Below, piece by piece: positions 56,578 through 64,000 of a stretch of DNA of 64,000 nucleotides; within the stretch, counting starts at the first letter, position 1; every line of letters begins with the position of its first letter. Source of the stretch: Magnolia sinica (lineage: Eukaryota > Streptophyta > Magnoliopsida > Magnoliales > Magnoliaceae). Below the pieces are notes generated by a model. That model ran no database searches. It saw nothing but the letters and a program-made list of their open reading frames with translations, and had not been told where the DNA came from. A program made the translations under genes and the position numbers. The stretch lies in contig NC_080589.1 in assembly GCF_029962835.1 (NCBI RefSeq), positions 22,643,586-22,707,585 on the forward strand. The letters are read 5' to 3'.

Positions 56578-58542
56578 TCACCACCAAAATGAAAATTTGC
56601 ATTTTTGTGGTTGCTCGACCTCCACATGATCATCATCGTCATCATCAGGCTGAGGCTGTCCAATAGGTGGAAGTGCTACATATCCATAGTATCCAGTGCC
56701 AGAAGGAAATACTAGATCAAGGAAACCAGAGGATGACTGATCGTGACCAGGCAACGACTCCGACCCTGAGTAAGGATATCCACCAGTGCCCGTCGAATAG
56801 CCATACTGGTGCCCGTACTCAAGCTGTTGAGAATCTTGACATTGAGAGTGTGTTTGTGATGAGTAACTTGGATTTGGATCTGGATATTTATGACTATAAT
56901 CATATGGATATAGATCGGGAAGACTACTCCAACATGAATGTGATAGAACAAGCTCAGTATAACTATACTCATAATCCAATTGGCCATAAGAATATTCATC
57001 ATAATAACCAGGACCATGAGTCTGCTGATGTTTCAGATCTCCCAGACCCGGTGCACCACTAGACCTATCCTCTTGCTGGCAGTATTGTTACTCGGTACAC
57101 TTATAAGTCTGACCTCGTGTACTACCTTGTCGATGTTCATCGGCATTACGATCTGTAGACGGCTGTATGGTGTACTGAGCAACACCAGAAGTGTCAGCAC
57201 CAGGGGCAGGGGCGTCATCATCACCATCATCCGACACAATCACGCTACCACTACTCATACTCTTCTGTTGATCTTGAGCCATACTGGGCATAAAAGTTGC
57301 CCCTCTTTCTTGGTCCAACACAGTTGCACGACTCTCTAGTTGTGCTTTGCGTATTAGTGAGTCATCAATTTTCAATTCTTCACTATCCTCTTTAATTTGC
57401 TTTTCCCTTATTTCCAACCAAGGTAGAAGCGGGTCATTCTCATCATAAATATTGTCCAAGTTTATTGCACAATAGTCTGTGTTATCGGCGGCTGTAATGC
57501 TCCTATGATGTCATCGCATTCTTAGCTTCATAATGTAGTGCATGAAGACAAGTTTATCCAACGTCTTAATCTGCAATCTATTCCTATTCATTGAATGAAT
57601 AAGTGTAAAACAACTCCAATTCCTTTCGCAGCTAGAAGATGTTGTCTGGCTCAAAACTTTTACTGCAATTTTTTGAAGAGCCTTCGTACTCTCTCCAAAA
57701 TTCATCCACCATTCGGCCGGTTGCAACCTAGATACTGCATGTTGTGCAAGAGCATTTCCAAAGCTACTCAGGCGATTTTCAAATGTATTTGATTCATTCA
57801 ACGTCTTTATTTGCATATCTAAGTCACTCTAATTTCTTTATCACATTCTTTAGCCCGACACAAACTTCATTATCCGCAACAAATGATTGGGCATATATAT
57901 ACCTAGGATTTAGGCAGTAACCTGCTGCATGAAGATCGTGATGGAGTTGTCTTGTCCATCTCTTGTCGATCATCCTCCAATAAGACTCCCAGCTTCTACA
58001 ATCACGTTGAATTGCCAACTTTGCCTTATCCATGACATCGTATGGGAAGCCCGTGGTAGGTGTTTCGTCGGTTTCAACAAGACAGAGTACCCTCATTAGT
58101 AACTCCATCATCTTTAGGATCGACTTGACCCTTTTCCAATATTTATTGTCCCACGTGGTGTTCGCAACTTCAACCGGTGTCCCTGATGTCTTCTGCCCAT
58201 GTTTCGTGTTAAGCCAATCTCGGGAAGCGAACATCTCACTCAACTCTCCCCTATGCTAGTATAAACTCTCTAATGTTATAAAGTTTGTTTCGAATCCAGT
58301 CGAGCCTCAACAACTCTCGTCCTTTTGTGAACTTCCTCATTATTGTGACTACTTGATTATGGTTGTAAATAAACGTCATCACTTCTCTTGCCCTTTCGAC
58401 CATTTTCTTAACATTCTTCTTCCCAATATCTTCTAATATAAGATCAATACAATGGGCAACACATGATGACCAAAAAATATGTGGTCTCTTTTTCATCAAC
58501 TTATGTCCTGCAAGCTTATATGATGCTTCATTATGTCACAAT
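56578..58542 (-). pseudogene. hAT transposase C-terminal half, broken (outer copy)
   Basis: Reading right to left: 'SCVAHCIDLILEDIGKKNVK' and 'VMTFIYNHNQVVTIMRKF' (hAT core, 58300-58470), 'GFPYDVMDKAKLAIQRDC' and 'WTRQLHHDLHAAGYCLNPRY' (57880-58070), and the dimerisation domain with 'PAEWWMNFG' and 'SSSCERNWSCFTLIHSMNRN' (57600-57720). Then come an acidic linker ('VSDDGDDDAPAPGAD') and a Tyr/Ser/Gly-rich tail ('YGYSTGTGGYPYSGSESL'). At least four frameshifts separate the blocks. The upstream continuation lies at 63791-63934 across the inner element. Confidence 0.88.
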
Positions 58543-59239
58543 CAAGGTATCCCGTATCGATATCAGTTGGCGTAACAGTGTCCTCCGATACTGATACGAA
58601 TACGGGGGTGTAACGGCGATACGAGGGCGTAACGGTGCAGTTTTTATTTTATTTTTACCAAAAAATATGGATTAAATCCAAAATATTCTAAGCATTCCAA
58701 ATATGCATTCATTTATAAATTGGAACATATTTATGGTGGTGTAACGGTCCACTCTTTGGTGAGAAGTTGTATCAGACTATCTGATGAATTTATGAACCAA
58801 ACAACATGGATTTGACTGCAAAACTCATATATTTAATTTTCTATCTACTATCAATATAGATATATTAGAATGAATGTAATATGAAAATATCTTATGTGTA
58901 GGTGTTTGCAATTATTTTTCATACCTGTGGCTGTGACTATGATTCCTATCCTGTGATCTGTCATCCTTAAGTCAAGAATATTTTAAAAAAACATTAGTGT
59001 CTAATATACTCCCCTGCAACTTAATTAAGGATTACTTAATTAGTTGTCAGGGGAGCTATTTTAAATACAAGTTCGGCAGTGTCAAGTGTGTGCTTGGCTT
59101 CTTGCAATAATACTGCTGTGAGTTGTCTGCTGCAAATACTTACCTTAAAACAAATATATACTTACAATCACAAGTCACCATCAAAATGAAAATCTGTTTT
59201 TTGTGGTTGCTCGACCTCCACATCATCGTCATCATCAGG

Positions 59240-60395
59240 CTATGGCTGTCCAATAGGTGGAGGTGTTGCATATCCATAATATTCGATTACAGAAGGAAAT
59301 ACTAGATCAACGAAACCAGATGAAGACTGCTCCTGATTAGGCAACGACTCCGACCCCGAGTAAGGATATCCACCGGTGCCCGTCGAATTGCCATATTGGT
59401 GCCCATACTCTGGCTGTTGAGAATCTTGAGATTGAGAGTGTGTCTGCTGTGATGAGTAACTTGAATTTGGATCTAGATATCTATAATCATATGAATATGG
59501 ATCGGGAGGACTACTCCAACATGAATGTGATGGAACAGGCTCAATATAACCATAATCATAATCCAATTGACCATAATAATATCCATCATAATAACCAGAA
59601 CCATGAGCCTGCTGATGTTCCGGACCTCCCGGACCCGGTGCACCACTAGACCTACCCTCCTGCTGGCTGTATCGTGACTTGGTACACTCATAAGTCCAAC
59701 CTCGTGTACTACCTTGTCGATGTTCATTGACATTGCGATCTGTAGATAGCTGTATAGTGTGCTGAGCAACACCCGAACTGCAAGCACCAGGGACAGGGGG
59801 GTCATCATCACCATCATCCGACACGGTCACGCTATCACTGCTCGTACTCTTTCATTGATCTTGAGTTGTACTTGGCATAAAAATTGCCCCTCTTATTGGG
59901 TCCAACACATCTGCACGACTCTCTTATTGCGTTGTGCGTATTAATGGGTCATCAATTTCTAATTCTTCACTATCCCCTTCAATTTTCTTTTCCCTTGTTT
60001 CCAAGGTAGAAGCGGGACGTCCTCATCATAAATATTGTCCAAGTTTATTAGACAGTAGTCTGTGTCATCGACGGCTGTAATGCTCCTATGATGTCGTCGC
60101 ATTCTTAGCTTTATATTGTGGACAAGTCTATCCAATGTCCTAGTCTACAATCTATTCTTATTCTTTGAATGAATAAGCGCAAAACAACTCCAATTCCTTT
60201 CGCAGCGAGAGGAAGATGTTGTCTGGCTCAAAACTTTTACTGCAATTTTTTGGAGAGCCTTCGTACTCTCTCCGAAATTAATCCACCATTCGGTCGGTTG
60301 CAACTTAGATATTGCATGCTGTGCAAGAGCATCTCCAAAGCTACCCTGGCGATTTCCAAATGTGTCTAATTAATTCAACGCCTTTATTTGCAAAA
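59240..60395 (-). pseudogene. hAT transposase C-terminal end only (inner copy)
   Basis: A 196-residue frame at 59240-59830 carries the acidic linker and the Tyr/Gly/Ser/Pro-rich tail ('GSGYYDGYYYGQLDYDYGYI', 'SQDSQQPEYGHQYGNSTG', 'TGGYPYSGSESL'). Upstream to about 60395 are broken pieces of the dimerisation domain, readable on the minus strand, with the serine/cysteine/glutamate/arginine block interrupted ('cctctcgctgcg' insertion near 60206). The catalytic region is missing. Compared with the outer copy the tail is nearly complete and open. Confidence 0.85.
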
Positions 60396-60539
60396 CCAAG
60401 TCAGGCTCTAAAGCTAGACCCAAACATTTCCTTACGTAGATACTAGATATAAATTAGATATGACCTATGTCTATATGAGATTGTGACTTGCGAGTCTACT
60501 CATTATTCTAAATTTATATACAGTTTTCAGAATCTAATC

Positions 60540-63480
60540 AACAAAAATGATTTTATATTCTAAACCCTAAGAAGCTCCAAAACCTGTCCAATATAAGAAA
60601 ATATAAACATAAAATCACTAATTCGAAAATATAAAAAAAATATAAAATGACAACAACAATTTGTAAAATGGACATTAACATGTTCTACTATGATTAACAC
60701 ATCATATTCTACCATTAAAATAGCAAAACATTTAATAAAAAATGATTTATCAATTTTATTTTTTTTAAAAGGGCCGAAAATAGTGCAAAAATAGAAAAAA
60801 ATTATAAAAAAATATAAAATGATGACAATAACCTGTAAAATGGCCATTAACATGTTATACTATGATTAACACATCATATTCTACCATTAAAACAACAAAA
60901 CATTCAATAAAAAATGATTTTTCGAATTTAAAAAAAAAAAAAAAAAAATTGGGCCGAAAATAGTGTGTTAATAGAAAAAAATAATAAAAAAATATAAAAT
61001 GATAACAACAATCTGTAAAATGAACATTAACATGTTGTACTATGATTAACACATCATATTATACTATTAAAATAGCAAAAAATTTAATAAAAAATGATTT
61101 TGCGAATTTAAAAAGAAAAAAAAAAGGCCGAAAATAGTGCGTAAATAGAAAAAAATTATAAAAAAATATAAAATGACAACAACAATCTGTAAAATGGACA
61201 TTAACATGTTCTAGTATGATTAACACATCATATTCTACTATTAAAATAGCAAAACATTCAATAAAAAATGATTCTTCGAAAAAAGATAAATTTAAAAGTC
61301 CGAAAATAGTGCGTAAATAGAAAAAAATTATAAAAAAATAGAAAATGACAACAACAATCTATAAAATGGACATTAACATGTTCTACTATGATCAATACAT
61401 CATATTCTACTATTAAAACAGCAAAACATTCAATAAAAAAATGATTTTTTGAATTTTTTAAAAAAAAGGGCCAAAAATAGTGTGTAAATAGAAAAAATTA
61501 TAAAAAAATATAAAATGACAACAACAATCTGTAAAATGGACATTAACATGTTCTACTATGATTAACACACCATATTCTACTATTAAAATAGAAAAACATT
61601 CAATAAAAAATGATTTTTCGAATTTTTTTAAAAAAAAGGCCGAAAATAGTGCGTAAATAGAAAAAAATTATAAAAAAATATAAAATGACAACAACCTGTA
61701 AAATGGACATTAACATGTTCTACTATGATTAACACATCATATTCTACTATTAAAACAGCAAAACATTCAATAAAAAAAATGATTTTTCGAATTTAAAAAA
61801 AAGGCCGAAAATAGTGTGTAAATAGAAAAAATTATAAAAAAAATATAAAATGACAACAACAATCTGTAAAATGGACATTAACATGTTCTACTATGATTAA
61901 CACATCATATTCTACTATTAAAATAGAAAAACATTCAATAAAAAATGATTTTTCGAATTTTAAAAAAAAAGGCCGAAAATAGTGTGTAAATAGAAAAAAA
62001 TTATAAAAAAAATATAAAATGGCAACAACAATTTGTAAAGTGGACATTAACATGTTCTACTATGATTAACATATCATATTCTACTATTAAAATAGCAAAA
62101 CATTCAATAAAAAAATGATTTTTCGAATTTTAAAAAAAAAAAAGGCCGAAAATAGTGAGTAAATAGAGAAAAAATATAAAAAAAAATATAAAATGACAAC
62201 AACAATCTGTAAAATAGACATTAACATGTTCTACTATGATTAACACATCATATTCTACTATTCAAATAGTAAAACATTCAATAAAAAAATGATTTTTCGA
62301 ATTTTAAAAAAAAAAAAAAAGCCAAAAATAGTGCGTAAATAGAAAAAAATTATTAAAAAATATAAAATGATAACAACAATCTGTAAAATGGACATTCATG
62401 TTCTACCATGATTAACACATTATATTCTACTATTAAAACAGCAAAACATTCAATAAAAAATGATTTTTCGAATTTTTTTTTTAAAAAGGCCAAAAATAGT
62501 GCGTAAATAGAAAAAAATTATAAAAAAATATAAAATGACAACAACAATCTGTAAAATGGACATTAACATGTTCTAGTATGATTAACACATCATATTCTAC
62601 TATTAAAATAGCAAAACATTCAATAAAAAATGATTCTTCGAATTATTTTTTTTAAAAAGGCCGAAAATAGTGCGTAAATAGAAAAAAATTATAAAAAAAA
62701 TATAAAATGACAACAACAATCTGTAAAATGGACATTAACATGTTCTAGTATGATTAACACACCATATTCTATTATTATAACAGCAAAACATTCAATAAAA
62801 AAATGATTTTTCAAATTTTTTTAAAAAAAGGCCGAAAATAGTGCGTAAATAGAAAAAAATTATAAAAAAATATAAAATGACAATAACAATCTGTAAAATG
62901 GACATTAACATGTTCTACTATGATTAACGCATCATATTCTACTATTAAAACAGCAAAACATTCAACAAAAAAAATAATTTTTTGACTTTTTAAATAAAAG
63001 CCAAAAATAGTGTGTAAATAGAAAAAAAATTATTAAAAAAAATATAAAATGTAAACAACAATCTGTAAAATGGACATTAACATGTTCTAATATAATTAAC
63101 ACATCATATTCTACTATTCAAACAGTAAAACATTGAATAAAAATTGATTTTTCGAATTTTAAAAAAAAGGGGCCAAAAATAGTGCGTAAATAGAAAAAAA
63201 TATAAATATATATAAAATGACAACAACAATCTGTAAAATGGACATTAACATGTTCTACTATGATTAACACATCATATTTTATTATTAAAACAGCAAAACA
63301 TTCAATAAAAAATGATTTTTTGAATAAAAAATGGTCGAAAATAATGCGTAAATAGAAAAAAATTATAAAAAAAAAATATAAAATGACAACAACAATCTGT
63401 AAAATGGACATTAATATCTTCTATTATGATTAACACATCATATTCTACCATTAAAACAGCAAAACATTAAATAAAAATTA
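60540..63480. repeat. 17-copy satellite array, period about 171 bp, inside a hAT element
   Basis: The marker 'gacattaacatg' (with minor variants) occurs at 60671, 60843, 61022, 61198, 61369, 61539, 61706, 61874, 62043, 62217, 62391, 62559, 62731, 62901, 63073, 63241 and 63407, spacings 166-179. Each unit has 'ggccgaaaatagtgcgtaaa', an A-rich stretch, 'acaacaacaatctgtaaaat', 'tactatgattaacacatcat' and 'aaaacattcaataaaaaatg'. Length variation comes mostly from A-runs. ORFs across it are artefacts. Confidence 0.95.
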
Positions 63481-63782
63481 TAAAAACTATTTTTGAGGAA
63501 TTTCTGGAAAATGGCTCACGGAGCTTCGAATTAAGAAAATCATTAATATAAGTTGTTTTTATCTGTAATATCAAGCTAAGAGTGGTCGAAAATAGCAATA
63601 GAATGATTTAGGAAGAGCTTGGAAGAAAGAAGTTTAAAAAAAAAAAAAAAAAAGTGAAAAAACAAACCTTAAAAAGCAAAAAAATAAAAATAAAAAAATG
63701 ACCATTTTCTGACCGTTACGGGTCTGTTATTGGCCGTTACCGTTACATATTGGCCGATACATAACCGATATGGGACACCTTG

Positions 63783-64000
63783 GTCACAATCTGCACTACA
63801 TTCTCCTCTCCAATTTCATCCACAACTTTATCCAATAGTCCAGTAATATAATCAGAATTTTTTGTTACGGCTGAGGCATCAATTGACTTGTGGTATATAG
63901 TTCCCAAGTGGTAGTACACCATGAAGTTGATCATGCTGCGTCTGGTTGGGCCAGTTCAGCCATTGCACATGATCGTGCATCATCTGGCCTGCCATACAGG
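63783..64000 (-). pseudogene. hAT transposase DUF659-region continuation (outer copy)
   Basis: This is the part of the outer transposase on the far side of the inner insertion. It encodes 'INFMVYYHLGTIYHKSIDAS' then 'YITGLLDKVVDEIGEENVVQ' up to I-V, where the 8-bp target copy GTCACAAT begins. The coding restarts at 58534 with a frame offset. It runs off the right edge toward the N-terminus. Confidence 0.85.

Larger units (their letters stand above)
58543..63782 (-). mobile_element. Inner hAT element nested in its own family, perfect 8-bp duplication
   Basis: Termini CAAGGTATCCCGTATCG and the complement of CAAGGTGTCCCATATCGG bound 5240 bp, flanked by exact GTCACAAT copies (58535-58542 and 63783-63790). 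The left 1.85 kb parallels 55733-57800 of the outer element, but lacks about 200 bases (equivalent of 56125-56325). Transposase homology ends near 60390 and is replaced by a tandem array. It is therefore non-autonomous. Confidence 0.92.
55733..64000 (-). mobile_element. Outer hAT element (CAAGGTATCGCG terminus), right end outside window
   Basis: The left terminus CAAGGTATCGCGTATCGGTA begins directly after gtcacaag, a likely target copy, inside the decayed transposase at 53640-55725. Its right end is beyond 64000. It carries a minus-strand transposase pseudogene (56578-58542, resuming at 63783) split by a second element of the same family (58543-63782). Confidence 0.8.

Noticed and set aside
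56667..57062. Plus-strand ORFs of 119-131 codons near 56.7-57.3 kb
   Set aside because: They are antisense shadows of the hAT transposase tail, whose minus-strand reading matches a known family.
60560..63411. Several minus-strand ORFs of 65-97 codons with repeated Phe/Tyr-rich segments
   Set aside because: They are translations of the AT-rich satellite units in whichever frame lacks stops; no start context or domain.
50386..64000. Possible upstream MIRO exons (EF-hands)
   Set aside because: I looked for EF-hand-like coding on the minus strand and saw only transposon sequence, so I infer these exons lie beyond the window.

Overview
The window is nuclear DNA from a flowering plant, and almost all of it is transposable-element sequence packed into and around one slow-evolving host gene. 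The plant origin rests on the Ty3 chromovirus, Ty1/copia, L1-type LINE, hAT and PIF/Harbinger remains, the poly-A-tailed retroposons, and the one host gene recognised, a plant MIRO GTPase. Very many copies of a repeat built around gtgggacccaccatgatg are present. From memory this repeat is typical of magnoliid genomes, but I hold that loosely. I saw no bacterial operon, CRISPR array, tRNA or rRNA gene.

Host gene: six exons on the minus strand (50174-50385, 49854-49923, 45763-45878, 37284-37434, 22654-22840 and 17476-17549) join in frame. They encode the last 269 residues of mitochondrial Rho GTPase (MIRO): the second GTPase domain and the C-terminal membrane anchor, with a stop at 17476-17478. 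Every junction is GT-AG with consistent phase, and no exon contains a stop or frameshift. The N-terminal GTPase and EF-hand exons are not visible and should lie beyond position 64000. The in-window introns total about 32.1 kb against 810 coding bases, and the intron at the right edge is at least 13.6 kb.

Layout: 1-6404 holds a chromovirus 3' end (chromodomain remnant, polypurine tract and a very long LTR of about 5.7 kb containing a satellite-like array), preceded by an inverted LTR fragment. 6405-17475 is a mixture of Ty3 debris, a hAT MITE with a perfect 8-bp target duplication, low-complexity inverted repeats and a foldback element bounded by microsatellites. 17550-22653 (intron) has minisatellites and LTR debris. 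22841-37283 (intron) carries a Harbinger MITE, a 3.3-kb palindrome carrying a hAT MITE in one arm, a 5'-truncated copia element, and a LINE broken by a hAT MITE and a SINE-like insert. 37435-45762 (intron) holds a Harbinger MITE, several hAT elements (one nested) and an inverted LTR fragment. 45879-49853 (intron) has one hAT MITE. 50386-64000 (intron) has a LINE RNase H tail and a three-level nest of hAT elements. The innermost carries a 17-copy satellite array with a period near 171 bp.

The most unusual structures are the palindrome with its own internal empty-site control, the satellite array inside a hAT element nested in its own family, and the microsatellite-bounded foldbacks. All calls come from reading the sequence; no database search was run.
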